Part shown: piece after piece, positions 1 through 8,113 of the stretch
Layout: each line of letters starts with the position of its first letter
Numbering within the stretch: the stretch's first letter is position 1
Source: an uncultured Collinsella sp.
Lineage (GTDB): Bacteria > Actinomycetota > Coriobacteriia > Coriobacteriales > Coriobacteriaceae
Assembly (NCBI GenBank): GCA_900542825.1
Contig: UQOY01000003.1
Coordinates: 62,001 to 126,000 of the forward strand
DNA: 64,000 nucleotides
Reading direction: 5' to 3'
The notes under the pieces: generated by a model
The model's database searches: none
Told to the model about the DNA's origin: nothing
Seen by the model: only the letters and a program-made list of their open reading frames with translations
Made by a program: the position numbers and the translations under genes

Positions 1-399
1 GCTCGCCGTACGCGTGCCCCCATCGGCCTGGATCACATCGCAGTCGACGGTAACGGTGTACTCGCCGAGCGCCTTCATATTGACGACGGTACGCAGGCTG
101 CGGCCGATAAGCCGCTCGATCTCCATGGAGCGGCCCTTGCGGTTGGCATGCTCGCGCTTGCAGCGTTTACCGGTCGAGGCCGGTAGCATCGCATATTCCG
201 CCGTTACCCAGCCGGCCTTGGCGCCCTTGCGCCAACCAGGCACACCCTCCTCGATGGTGGCGGCGCACAGTACGCGCGTGTCGCCGAACTCAGCCAGGCA
301 CGAGCCGTGGGCGTGCTTCATGACGCCGCGGGTGAGCTTAACGGGGCGCAGCTCGTTGGCGGCGCGGCCGTTGGCGCGGTTAACCTGCATGTATTCCAT
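1..399 (-). CDS. rph: Ribonuclease PH, N-terminal part (cut by window edge)
   Basis: Phosphorolytic 3'-to-5' exoribonuclease that trims tRNA 3' ends. The 133 codons visible begin MEYMQVNRANGRAANELRPV and continue with the RNase PH N-terminal pattern: HAHGSCLAEFGDTRVLCAA, a GVPGWRKG segment, a YAMLP motif and the RSLRTVV helix. The start at 399 is preceded by AAAGGA. The gene runs off the left edge, so the C-terminal half and phosphate-binding region are not seen. It follows murI by 53 nt on the same strand and is probably the last visible gene of the murE-like/HAD/murI/rph run. Confidence 0.93.
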   Translation of the reverse strand, partial: MEYMQVNRANGRAANELRPVKLTRGVMKHAHGSCLAEFGDTRVLCAATIEEGVPGWRKGAKAGWVTAEYAMLPASTGKRCKREHANRKGRSMEIERLIGRSLRTVVNMKALGEYTVTVDCDVIQADGGTRTAS

Positions 400-452
400 G
401 GAACTATCCTTTCGGCAAAAGATGTGGCGAAGCCTCCGGCGACATTGCGAGC

Positions 453-1337
453 CTAACCGAGTTCGTCGATATCGACATGCTCGATGCTTTTAAGCGGCTG
501 GCCAAAGATAAAGCTACCCGCCACCGCAAACTCGGCAATGTTGTCAGACGTGGTGGCAAAGCGATGCTGTGGCTCGGCGGCATCGCCCGCCAGCTGCTCA
601 CGGCGCGTGAGGATATCGGTCAGCTCGCGGGTGGTCTCCTCGGCGGAGCTCACCACGCGCACCCCGGGTCCTAGCGCATGGCGGATGGGACCCACCAGCA
701 GCGGGAAATGCGTGCAGCCGAGTACCACGGTATCGATGCCACGATCGTGCAGCGGCTCGACCGTGGTGCCGACCAGCGCGCGAACGGCTGGCGTATCAAA
801 AATATCCTCGTTCTCGAGCCACTGCTCCTGCAGATGCGCGCCCGAGGCGAGCTCGTGCTCGACGACCTCGACAAAGCTCGAAGCCGGGCAGCCATACACA
901 TCGACACCAGCATCCAAATCCTGGATGGCGCGCGTGTAGGCGCCCGAGCGAATGGTGAGGTTGGTGGCGAGCACGCCCACGCGACGCGTACGCGTGCTGT
1001 TGATGGCGGCGCGTGCGCCCGGGGCGATCACGCCGATCACAGGAACGTCGAGCACTTGCTGAGCCAGACGCAAGGCCGCGGCGGTCGCCGTGTTACAGGC
1101 GATGACCATGATCTTAACGTCGTGCCTCGATAGCCAGCGGCCCGCCTGCAGCGCAAACGAGCGAACCTCGTCCTCGGTGCGGGTGCCATAAGGGCAGCGC
1201 TTTGTGTCACCGAAATAGTAGACGGACTCGTGCGGAAGCGCCGTTGCGATCGCGCGCGCGACCGTTAAGCCGCCCAGGCCCGAGTCGAACACGCCGATCG
1301 GACGCGTGTCCCCGGCCAGATTATCGATATCGGACAT
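453..1337 (-). CDS. murI: Glutamate racemase
   Basis: Converts L-glutamate to D-glutamate for peptidoglycan precursors in the cytoplasm. The protein has 294 residues, usual for the family. It shows FDSGLGG at about 17-23 and both catalytic cysteines: C81 in VIACNTA and C208 in VLGCTHFPLL. The frame is open upstream to 1373, but the start at 1337 (MSDIDNLAG) is chosen because GGTGAGG lies just before it and the extra 12 residues are not family-like. It lies 51 nt after the HAD gene and 53 nt before rph, consistent with one transcript for cell-wall and RNA functions. Confidence 0.95.
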   Translation of the reverse strand: MSDIDNLAGDTRPIGVFDSGLGGLTVARAIATALPHESVYYFGDTKRCPYGTRTEDEVRSFALQAGRWLSRHDVKIMVIACNTATAAALRLAQQVLDVPVIGVIAPGARAAINSTRTRRVGVLATNLTIRSGAYTRAIQDLDAGVDVYGCPASSFVEVVEHELASGAHLQEQWLENEDIFDTPAVRALVGTTVEPLHDRGIDTVVLGCTHFPLLVGPIRHALGPGVRVVSSAEETTRELTDILTRREQLAGDAAEPQHRFATTSDNIAEFAVAGSFIFGQPLKSIEHVDIDELG

Positions 1338-1388
1338 TACCTCACCAGATTCTCTCTCGAAAAATGCGACCATGCGTGATGCGTCGCG

Positions 1389-2300
1389 CTACGAACGGGC
1401 CGCGACCAACAGCTCGGCCGTTGCCGCCCAACCGTCGACAATCTTGCCGCGCGTTACATAGGCATTGTCGCAGGCATCCAAGAACTCCGGGGCACCGGCG
1501 CTCGTCAGACCGTTCTCGACCAGGCAGAACATGCCAACATGGTCGGCCATGTAGAAGTCGGACTCGGAGTCGCCGAGCGCAAGCGTCTCCTCGCGCTCGA
1601 TCCCCAGGTGCTCGCAGAAGCGCGCAATGGCAACGCCTTTGTTGAGACCCGCCGGATTGATGTTGAAGGCGCGGCCGTCCTCGACGCGATTAAGCTCGAG
1701 CGTCGTCGGCTTGGACAGGTGAGTCAGATGGCCGTTGCAAGCCCAGACCAGACCGAAGCCGGCCTCGTCCAGGATGGCCTGGACCTCATCGTCGGGCACA
1801 TCGCCGCGCATGCCGACGGTGACCTCACGGTACTTGTAGCCGGTCGACATGTCGTTGTGGTATTCGATCTTGTGCGGCCAGCGGGCAAGGATCTTCTCGC
1901 ACACGCCAGTCTGCTCGATCACCTGGTGCGGCGTGAGACCGCAGGCGGGGTCGTAGGGCATGTCGCCCGTCAGGTACTCCCAGTCGTTGGCCTTGAGGTC
2001 GTACATGACCAGGCCGCCCATCTCGCCGATGTAGGAGTTGAGGCCGAGCACGCGGGCGTCCTCATGGATCATGGTGCGATTGCGACCCGAGGTGGGGACC
2101 ACCTGGATGCCGGCACGAGCGAGCGCGACAACCGCCTCGACGAGCTTGGTCGAGGGATTGCCGTCGTTATCGCGCAGCACGCACGAGCCGGGGGCGAGCA
2201 TCGTGGCGTCCAGATCGGTAAAGACATACTTGACCTTGGCAAGACGCTCGCGCATCTCGCCCGAAAGCTCGGCAACGGTCGGCAGGGTGTTGTGGGACAT
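1389..2300 (-). CDS. HAD-superfamily hydrolase (type IIB, Cof-like)
   Basis: A probable cytoplasmic phosphatase of 303 residues. The nucleophile motif is FTDLDATML near the N terminus, with Thr in place of the more usual DGTL. Motif II is in VVPTSGR, a conserved Lys lies in the middle, and the acidic metal-binding motif is GDSESDFYM near residue 245. The cap arrangement fits subclass IIB (sugar-phosphate or mannosyl-3-phosphoglycerate phosphatase-like). The substrate cannot be told. ATG at 2300 is preferred over GTG at 2306 because GGAG sits 5 nt before it and overlaps the GTG. It is 30 nt downstream of the murE-like gene. Confidence 0.8.
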   Translation of the reverse strand: MSHNTLPTVAELSGEMRERLAKVKYVFTDLDATMLAPGSCVLRDNDGNPSTKLVEAVVALARAGIQVVPTSGRNRTMIHEDARVLGLNSYIGEMGGLVMYDLKANDWEYLTGDMPYDPACGLTPHQVIEQTGVCEKILARWPHKIEYHNDMSTGYKYREVTVGMRGDVPDDEVQAILDEAGFGLVWACNGHLTHLSKPTTLELNRVEDGRAFNINPAGLNKGVAIARFCEHLGIEREETLALGDSESDFYMADHVGMFCLVENGLTSAGAPEFLDACDNAYVTRGKIVDGWAATAELLVAARS

Positions 2301-2330
2301 GGTCACTCCGTTTACATAGAAGGGGCTGGT

Positions 2331-3848
2331 CTAGGCGTCGTACGCCGCAAGGGTGCGCTTGAGAATCGAACCGTCGCGCTCACAAGGCTCGGGTCCGTTC
2401 TTGCGCAGCATACACTCTTCCTCGCCCTTACCGGTCACGATGACCACGGCAGGACGGACAGTTTCGCGCACGGCAGTCTCGATAGCGGCAACGCGATCAG
2501 TCACGATTTGCCAGTTATCATTTCCCTGCGCTTGAACGTTGCGCGCGATCTCGGCGCAGATGTCCTCGACATCCTCGGGGCCGGGGTCATCCTCGGTAAT
2601 CACGATTCGGTCGGCATACTTGCCAGCGGCGATGCCCATCGTGGTGCGTCGATCGACACCCTTACCGCCCGTAGCGCCAAATACAACCGCCAGCTCGCGC
2701 TCGGGATAGTTCTCGCGCAAGTCGCGCAGGAGTGTCTCGAGGCTCATGCCGTTATGTGCAAAATCGACGATGCCCAGGATTTTGCCCGATACGGACGGAT
2801 AGAGCTCCATACGACCGGGAACGAAAACGCCCTCAAAGCCATGGACGATACCCTCTTCGGAAATGCCCAGGGCCTCGGCGCAGGCAATAGCGGCAAGCGC
2901 GTTGGACACATTGAACTTAACCGGCGTGGGAATCACAATGTCACGCGTAAAACGGGGCGTGCGCACCGTTGCCACCACGCCGCAGTCGCCATTGCGAATC
3001 GCCAGCGCAAGCACGTCGGCACGCTCGTCGGTCAGGGAGAACGTCACCGTACGTTCGCAACGAGATGCCGCCTCGAGCACGCGATCGACCTTATCCATAT
3101 CGAGATTGACCACGGCAAAACGGCTCTGCAAGAAGATTTTGAGCTTGCTGGCAAAGTAATCCTCGAGCGTCGGATGCTCAATCGGCGAAATGTGATCCTC
3201 GCCGATATTGGTAAAGGCGCCGACTTCAAAGTCAATCTTGCCCGTACGCTCGTATTTGAGGCCCTGACTCGATGCCTCCATAACCAGCCACGGGGCACCC
3301 GCCTCCGCAGCATGTGCGATGCGGGACTGCAGCAGGAAGGATTCGGGGGTCGTCAGCTTGGAAGGGCCCGTCTCGATGCCGTCGTCGAACTCAATGCCCG
3401 TATTAAGAGCGGGTCGATGACAGCCCGTAAGCTTGGCCTCGTTGGCGAGGATGCCGCGCAGATAAAAGCTGCAGGTCGACTTGCCCTTGGTGCCTGTAAA
3501 GGCGCAGACCTTCACCTTACCCGACGGGTGCCCATAAAAGGCATCTGCCACCACGGCGAGCGTGCGACGAATATCGCTCACAATCACCGCGGGAAGATCA
3601 ACATCGTAATCGACCTCGGAAACGTAGGCCACGGCGCCATCGGCGATTGCCGAAAGCAGGTACTCGCGCTTAAACGCACGGCCTTTGCAGACAAACAACG
3701 TGCCCGGACGCACCTGGCGCGAGTCATCAGTCGCAAACTCAATGCGCTGGTCGCACGAAGCGCTCGGTCTGGAAACAACAAGGTCATCTTCCTCGAGCAA
3801 CTCTATATAGCGCATCAGAGTTAGCTTCTCTTGTGTCGGACTCGACAT
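2331..3848 (-). CDS. murE: MurE-like UDP-MurNAc-tripeptide ligase
   Basis: Mur ligase of 505 residues that should add the third stem-peptide amino acid to UDP-MurNAc-L-Ala-D-Glu. It has the N-terminal DDSRQVRPGTLFVCKG segment, the ATP-binding loop FTGTKGKST, a central MEASSQGL segment and the C-terminal FGATGGKGVDRR region. The substrate motif is DDPGPED, not the DNPR typical of meso-diaminopimelate-adding enzymes, so a different diamino acid (lysine or ornithine) is inferred. The start at 3848 (MSSPTQEK) follows GAGAGG; the frame is open 56 codons further upstream, but that stretch is not family-like. First gene of the run murE/HAD/murI/rph. Confidence 0.87.
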   Translation of the reverse strand: MSSPTQEKLTLMRYIELLEEDDLVVSRPSASCDQRIEFATDDSRQVRPGTLFVCKGRAFKREYLLSAIADGAVAYVSEVDYDVDLPAVIVSDIRRTLAVVADAFYGHPSGKVKVCAFTGTKGKSTCSFYLRGILANEAKLTGCHRPALNTGIEFDDGIETGPSKLTTPESFLLQSRIAHAAEAGAPWLVMEASSQGLKYERTGKIDFEVGAFTNIGEDHISPIEHPTLEDYFASKLKIFLQSRFAVVNLDMDKVDRVLEAASRCERTVTFSLTDERADVLALAIRNGDCGVVATVRTPRFTRDIVIPTPVKFNVSNALAAIACAEALGISEEGIVHGFEGVFVPGRMELYPSVSGKILGIVDFAHNGMSLETLLRDLRENYPERELAVVFGATGGKGVDRRTTMGIAAGKYADRIVITEDDPGPEDVEDICAEIARNVQAQGNDNWQIVTDRVAAIETAVRETVRPAVVIVTGKGEEECMLRKNGPEPCERDGSILKRTLAAYDA

Positions 3849-3981
3849 ACAAAGACCTCTCTCGCTAAATTCAGCCTTAAAGGGCAGAAGACGTCCCGCG
3901 GCAGAAACGATGAAACATTCTGTATTATCAACCATCCTAATATGCCACCTGACCTTGCGCGCATCACAGCCTTCTAAAAAA

Positions 3982-4009
3982 TTGCATGGACTGTGCCGTG
4001 GTCTAATAA
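3982..4009 (+). promoter_or_regulatory. Candidate promoter for asnB leader RNA
   Basis: TTGCAT at 3982-3987 and TAATAA at 4004-4009 are separated by 16 nt. Transcription would start near 4016 and run into the terminator at 4078-4122. It lies in the divergent gap between the murE-like gene and asnB. Confidence 0.4.
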
Positions 4010-4014
4010 ATGGC

Positions 4015-4122
4015 AACAGTGTTCACCCCGTGTAAAACCAAGGAAATCTGGGTGCTGTTCTTTAACATAGCGTTCGCAACCACGTCCCGCCGCTTCGCCT
4101 GAAGATCGGGACGTGGTTTTTT
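4015..4122 (+). ncRNA. Candidate structured leader or small RNA upstream of asnB
   Basis: About 108 nt between a candidate promoter and a strong terminator, on the asnB strand and 126 nt before its start codon. A first hairpin pairs AACAG and CACCC (about 4015-4028) with GGGTG and CTGTT (about 4050-4060), leaving a 4-nt bulge. No open frame of note and no T-box consensus are seen. It may be a leader whose terminator gates asnB, or an independent small RNA; the sequence does not decide. Confidence 0.4.
4078..4122 (+). terminator. Intrinsic terminator between murE-like gene and asnB
   Basis: Perfect 12-bp stem AACCACGTCCCG (4078-4089) and CGGGACGTGGTT (4107-4118), with an inner CTTC-GCCT-GAAG hairpin, followed by a run of six T. 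It points along the plus strand, where no upstream protein gene exists, so it should end a short RNA or attenuate asnB. Confidence 0.75.
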
Positions 4123-4194
4123 CGGTTCGCTCGGCGCTTATGCCCTATCACGAAACAAAAGATTGGCATGATAGTAAAGATTATTTGACATCAG

Positions 4195-4215
4195 CTGCCG
4201 CAATCCTTGCGGCAG
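4195..4215 (+). promoter_or_regulatory. Perfect 9-bp palindrome in the asnB 5' region
   Basis: CTGCCGCAA, a TCC spacer and TTGCGGCAG lie 32 nt before the asnB start. There is no T-run, so it is a protein operator or an mRNA hairpin, not a terminator. Confidence 0.45.
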
Positions 4216-4247
4216 TACACCTGAGCCGTCAGCAGAAAGGATCTTGC

Positions 4248-6116
4248 ATGTGCGGTTTTGTCGGTTTTACCGGTACAGATGAACAGAGTGAGCTGGTTCT
4301 CACGGCCATGATGAATCGCATCATCCACCGTGGTCCCGATATGGGCGGCCAGCATATCGTCGACAACGTTGCCCTTGGTTTTCGTCGTCTTTCGATTCTC
4401 GATCTTTCCGAAGCTGGAGCCCAGCCCATGTCGAGCGACGACGGCAAGGTCACGATTGTCTTCAACGGAGAGATCTACAACTTCCAGGAGCTTCGCGCCG
4501 AGCTGGAGGCGGCCGGCTACGCCTTCCACTGCAACGCTGATACCGAAGTCCTGGTACACGGTTACGAGGAGTGGGGCGAGGACCTGGTCAACCGTCTGCG
4601 CGGCATGTACGCGTTCGTGATTCACGACCAGAACAAGAACAAACTCTTTGGTGCTCGTGACATCTTTGGTATCAAGCCGTTCTATTACTACCAGGCATCC
4701 GATGGCTCGCTGCTGTTTGGCTCCGAGATCAAGAGCTTCCTGGACCATCCCAAGTTTGAGAAGGCTGTCAACCACGACGCGCTGCGCCCCTACCTGACGC
4801 TGCAATTCCCCGCCACGGAGGAGACCTTCTTTAAGGGCGTGTTCAAGCTTGCCCCGGCGCATTGCTTTACGTATGACCTGACGACCAACACCATGGACAT
4901 CAAGCGTTACTGGAGCTGTGACTTCACCGACGACAACTCCAAGACCTTCGAGGAGTACGTGGACGAATGCGACAAGGTCGTGCACGAAAGCGTCGCTGCG
5001 CACCGAATCGCCGATGTTAAGGTGGGCTCGTTCCTTTCTGGCGGTGTGGACTCCAGCTACATTGCCGCCTGTCTCATGCCCGACACCACGTATTCTGTCG
5101 GCTTCGATTACAAGAACTTCAACGAGACCAACTACGCCGCCGAGCTTTCCGACAAGCTGGGCATCAAGAACGTGCGCAAGATGATTACCGCCGACGAGTT
5201 CTTTGATGCACTGCCCGATATCCAGTACCACATGGACGAGCCGCAATCGAACCTGTCCAGCGTGCCGCTGTACTATCTGGCGCAGATGGCTTCCAAGGAG
5301 GTCACCGTCGTCCTTTCGGGCGAGGGTGCCGACGAGCTGTTTGCCGGCTATGAGTGGTACGAGGACACCCCCGAGATGCGCACTTTTAAGAAGCGCGTGC
5401 CGCTCGGCGTACGTCGCGCCCTGGGCTCACTCGTTCAGCATCTCCCCTACTTTAAGGGCCACAACTTCCTGACGAAATGCGCCGAGGTTCCCGAGCGCTG
5501 GTATGTGGGTCAGGCCAAGGTGTTCGATCCCTCCGAGGTCGACGAGGTGCTCAAGCCCGCTTATGACACCGGCAAGAACGCCGCCGAGATGTGCGCCGAG
5601 TACTACAAGCAGGTTCCCAACTGCTGCGAGCTTTCCAAGAAACAGTATCTGGATATGAACATGTGGCTACCGGGCGACATTCTGCTCAAGGCCGACAAGA
5701 TGTGCATGGCGCATTCTCTTGAGCTTCGCGTCCCGTTCCTGGACAAGAAGGTCATGGAGTTTGCCGAGCACATTCCCGCCAACTACCGTGTTAACGAAGA
5801 AGGCTGCAAGCTCGTTCTGCGTCACGCTGCCAACCGCACGCTGCCCGACGAGTGGGCAACGCGCAAGAAGGTGGGCTTCCCCGTACCGGTCAAGTTCTGG
5901 CTGCGCGAGCAAAAGTACTACGACTACGTAAAGGAATACTTCACCGCACCGTGGGCCGCCGATTTCTTTGACACCGATGCGCTCATGAAACTGCTCGACG
6001 ATCACTTTAAGGGCCGCGCGCTCAACCAGCGCAAGATCTATACCACGCTGACGTTCCTCATTTGGTACAAGCGCTTCTTTATCGACGAGAACAAGAGCAC
6101 CGAAGTCGCCGCTTAG
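4248..6116 (+). CDS. asnB: Asparagine synthase, glutamine-hydrolysing
   Basis: Makes asparagine from aspartate, glutamine and ATP. It has 622 residues, normal for AsnB. The start at 4248 is fixed by the class-II glutamine amidotransferase nucleophile: Cys2 in MCGFVGF, exposed after Met removal, with AGAAAGG upstream. The glutaminase domain (about 1-200) has IIHRGPD and FNGEIYN. The synthetase domain has the PP-loop SGGVDSS at about 263-269 and GEGADELFAGY further on. It is preceded by a palindrome and a terminated leader, and followed 57 nt later by tRNA-Val on the same strand. Confidence 0.96.
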   Translation: MCGFVGFTGTDEQSELVLTAMMNRIIHRGPDMGGQHIVDNVALGFRRLSILDLSEAGAQPMSSDDGKVTIVFNGEIYNFQELRAELEAAGYAFHCNADTEVLVHGYEEWGEDLVNRLRGMYAFVIHDQNKNKLFGARDIFGIKPFYYYQASDGSLLFGSEIKSFLDHPKFEKAVNHDALRPYLTLQFPATEETFFKGVFKLAPAHCFTYDLTTNTMDIKRYWSCDFTDDNSKTFEEYVDECDKVVHESVAAHRIADVKVGSFLSGGVDSSYIAACLMPDTTYSVGFDYKNFNETNYAAELSDKLGIKNVRKMITADEFFDALPDIQYHMDEPQSNLSSVPLYYLAQMASKEVTVVLSGEGADELFAGYEWYEDTPEMRTFKKRVPLGVRRALGSLVQHLPYFKGHNFLTKCAEVPERWYVGQAKVFDPSEVDEVLKPAYDTGKNAAEMCAEYYKQVPNCCELSKKQYLDMNMWLPGDILLKADKMCMAHSLELRVPFLDKKVMEFAEHIPANYRVNEEGCKLVLRHAANRTLPDEWATRKKVGFPVPVKFWLREQKYYDYVKEYFTAPWAADFFDTDALMKLLDDHFKGRALNQRKIYTTLTFLIWYKRFFIDENKSTEVAA

Positions 6117-6157
6117 ATTTCGTTATGAATTAGCGGTGAACCACGCAGGGTTTCCGC

Positions 6158-6163
6158 TATACT
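6158..6163 (+). promoter_or_regulatory. Candidate -10 box for tRNA-Val
   Basis: TATACT lies 10 nt before the mature tRNA 5' end. No clear -35 box is seen 17 nt upstream, so the tRNA could also be read through from asnB. Confidence 0.35.
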
Positions 6164-6173
6164 CAGTCCCTGC

Positions 6174-6249
6174 GGGCGATTGGCGCAACGGTTAGCGCAG
6201 GTGCTTTACACGCACAAGGCTGGGGGTTCGAATCCCTCATCGCCCACCA
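6174..6249 (+). tRNA. tRNA-Val (anticodon TAC)
   Basis: Full cloverleaf. The acceptor stem GGGCGAT pairs with ATCGCCC, the D stem is GCGC/GCGC, the anticodon loop TTTACAC carries TAC, and the T arm is GGGGG-TTCGAAT-CCCTC with one G-T pair. Discriminator A and an encoded CCA end the gene. The outermost anticodon-stem pair (G-A) is a mismatch. Confidence 0.95.
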
Positions 6250-6260
6250 CTGATTTGATA

Positions 6261-6290
6261 GGCCCCCAGCTATGGGGGCCTTTCTTTTTT
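6261..6290 (+). terminator. Intrinsic terminator after tRNA-Val
   Basis: A 7-bp stem GGCCCCC/GGGGGCC with a 6-nt loop is followed by TTTCTTTTTT. It starts 12 nt after the tRNA CCA. Confidence 0.9.
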
Positions 6291-6423
6291 GGGCCCATCA
6301 CAGAGGGGTTCGAACCCGACAGGGTGCGGAGCTGAGGAAACGCGAAGCGTTTTCCAGCGCAGCACGCGAGGAGCGGAGCGACGAAGCGGGGCTCGGGCGG
6401 CGAAATGGACCCTTGGCGAATAC

Positions 6424-6647
6424 CCGTGTGCAAAAAATGCCAAATATGAGTACTGCTACCTTTTTAGTAGCAGCGTTTTCGAAGTCATAAAAGGCAAATC
6501 CGGCATTAGAACGACGATCGATAGTCCAGTTAAGCCAATTTGCCAACTACAAAACTGGACATATGTGGCCCAACTCGTCTAAAAACAACTAATTTATATG
6601 TTACGAAGTTAGTGCCCGTACTCATATTTGCCACTTTTTGCACACGG
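6424..6647. repeat. 224-bp intergenic element with 30-bp terminal inverted repeats
   Basis: The arms 6424-6453 and 6618-6647 match at 28 of 30 positions (CCGTGTGCAAAAA, one variable base, TG, then CAAATATGAGTAC). Inside are a hairpin CTGCTAC/GTAGCAG with a T-rich loop (about 6452-6473) and a GTCCAGTT/AACTGGAC pair (about 6523-6558). It fills the 470-bp gap between the tRNA terminator and argD, where no protein gene is credible. It looks like a MITE-like or dispersed intergenic repeat; no transposase or target-site duplication is evident. Confidence 0.6.
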
Positions 6648-6760
6648 CCTATCCCAGCCATGGTGAATCGATAGCAAAACGGGCTCCAGACCGCTGAATC
6701 GTGCCGCATATGGCACGTCCGCAGTCCGGAACCCGGTCCAAATTAAGTTATTGCGCCGTG

Positions 6761-8044
6761 TTAGGCCAAAACACCCGCCAGGATCTCGATCAGGCTGTCC
6801 ACATCGGTCTCCTCGCACACGAGCGGCGGAAGGAAGCGCAGCGTATGTGCGCCTGTAGCGTTGATCACGGCACCAGCCCCCAATGCACGGGCCACGACGT
6901 CATGTGCATCACCCGCGGCATCATCCAAATCGCAGCCGAGCATCAGGCCGCGACCACGCACCTCTACCACATGCGGAAGCTTAGCCAGCGCCTGCTCCAT
7001 ATAGGCGCCAACCTTGGCAGCATGCTCGGCATAATCGCCGTGCACAAGCGCGGAGAGCGTCGCGGCACACGCCGCGATGGCCAAGCAGCTGCCACCGAAG
7101 GTCGAACCATGATCGCCGGGCTTAAAGACGTCGGCGATTTCCTTCTTTGCCACCACGGCACCCATAGGCACACCGTCGGCAATGCCCTTGGCAAGGCTCA
7201 TGATGTCGGGCTCCACGCCATAGGTCTGGAACGCAAACGGCTTACCCGTACGAAAGATTCCGCACTGGACCTCGTCGGCAATAAGCACGGCACCCACCTC
7301 GTGCGCCAAGTCGCGCGCCGTAGCCATAAACTCCTCGGTCATGGGATGCACACCGCTCTCGCCCTGGATTGGTTCGAGCATCACGGCACAGATTTCACTG
7401 CCCAACTGCTTAAAGATTGCACGCAGCTCATCCACATCGTTGGGTGCGCAGGCCACAAAGCCACCCGGCAGCGGGCGGAAACTGTCCTGCAGCCAATCCT
7501 GCATGGTCGCGGCAATGGTCTCGAGCGTACGACCGTGAAAGCCGCCGCGCATGCATACGATGGTGTTGCCGCCGTTACCAGCACGCTTGGCGTACAGACG
7601 CGCAAGCTTCATCGAGCCCTCGTTGGCTTCGGCACCAGAATTGGCAAAGAACGTCTCCCACACCTGCTCGTCCGCAGCCGGGGCACCGAGCGCAGCGGCC
7701 GTGGTCTCATCGCCGGCGGCAATGGCATCGGCCAGCACGCACGCACCATCTACGTCGTCGTTGGCAAGCTTGGACAGCAGCGCCGCGACCTGTCCACGCT
7801 GCTCGATGTAGAAGTAGTTAGACACATGCAGAAGCTTTTTGGTCTGAGCCTCGAGCGCCGAGAGCACTGCAGGGTTGCCGTGGCCAAGGCTGCACACACC
7901 GATACCAGCGAGAAAGTCGAGATACTCACGACCATCGTCACCGATGAGCTTCATACCGTGACCTTCGACAAACTCTACCAGCGAGCGACCAAAGGTATGC
8001 ATAACGTAATGGGATTCGAGCGATTGCTGAGTTGCAAGTGACAT
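6761..8044 (-). CDS. argD: Acetylornithine aminotransferase
   Basis: PLP-dependent class-III aminotransferase of 427 residues that converts N-acetylglutamate semialdehyde to N-acetylornithine. Visible motifs are FFANSGAEANEGSMKLAR, GGFHGRT, LIADEVQCG and the PLP lysine in SLAKGIADG at about residue 284, followed by GSTFGGSCLA. It is the last gene of the argC-argJ-argB-argD operon, 69 nt after argB. A small insertion (about residues 95-125, Ala/Asp rich) precedes the ANSGAEA motif. Ornithine aminotransferase is an alternative, but the operon context decides for ArgD. Confidence 0.94.
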   Translation of the reverse strand: MSLATQQSLESHYVMHTFGRSLVEFVEGHGMKLIGDDGREYLDFLAGIGVCSLGHGNPAVLSALEAQTKKLLHVSNYFYIEQRGQVAALLSKLANDDVDGACVLADAIAAGDETTAAALGAPAADEQVWETFFANSGAEANEGSMKLARLYAKRAGNGGNTIVCMRGGFHGRTLETIAATMQDWLQDSFRPLPGGFVACAPNDVDELRAIFKQLGSEICAVMLEPIQGESGVHPMTEEFMATARDLAHEVGAVLIADEVQCGIFRTGKPFAFQTYGVEPDIMSLAKGIADGVPMGAVVAKKEIADVFKPGDHGSTFGGSCLAIAACAATLSALVHGDYAEHAAKVGAYMEQALAKLPHVVEVRGRGLMLGCDLDDAAGDAHDVVARALGAGAVINATGAHTLRFLPPLVCEETDVDSLIEILAGVLA

Positions 8045-8113
8045 GAGATGCCTTTCGTTGGGCGCCGTACGGCGCAGGGCTATGGGTGCAGGGACGCGAC
8101 GACCGCGGGTCGG

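Noticed and set aside
4015..4122. T-box leader for asnB
   Set aside because: No AGGGTGGNACCGCG-type sequence or specifier-loop arrangement is visible.
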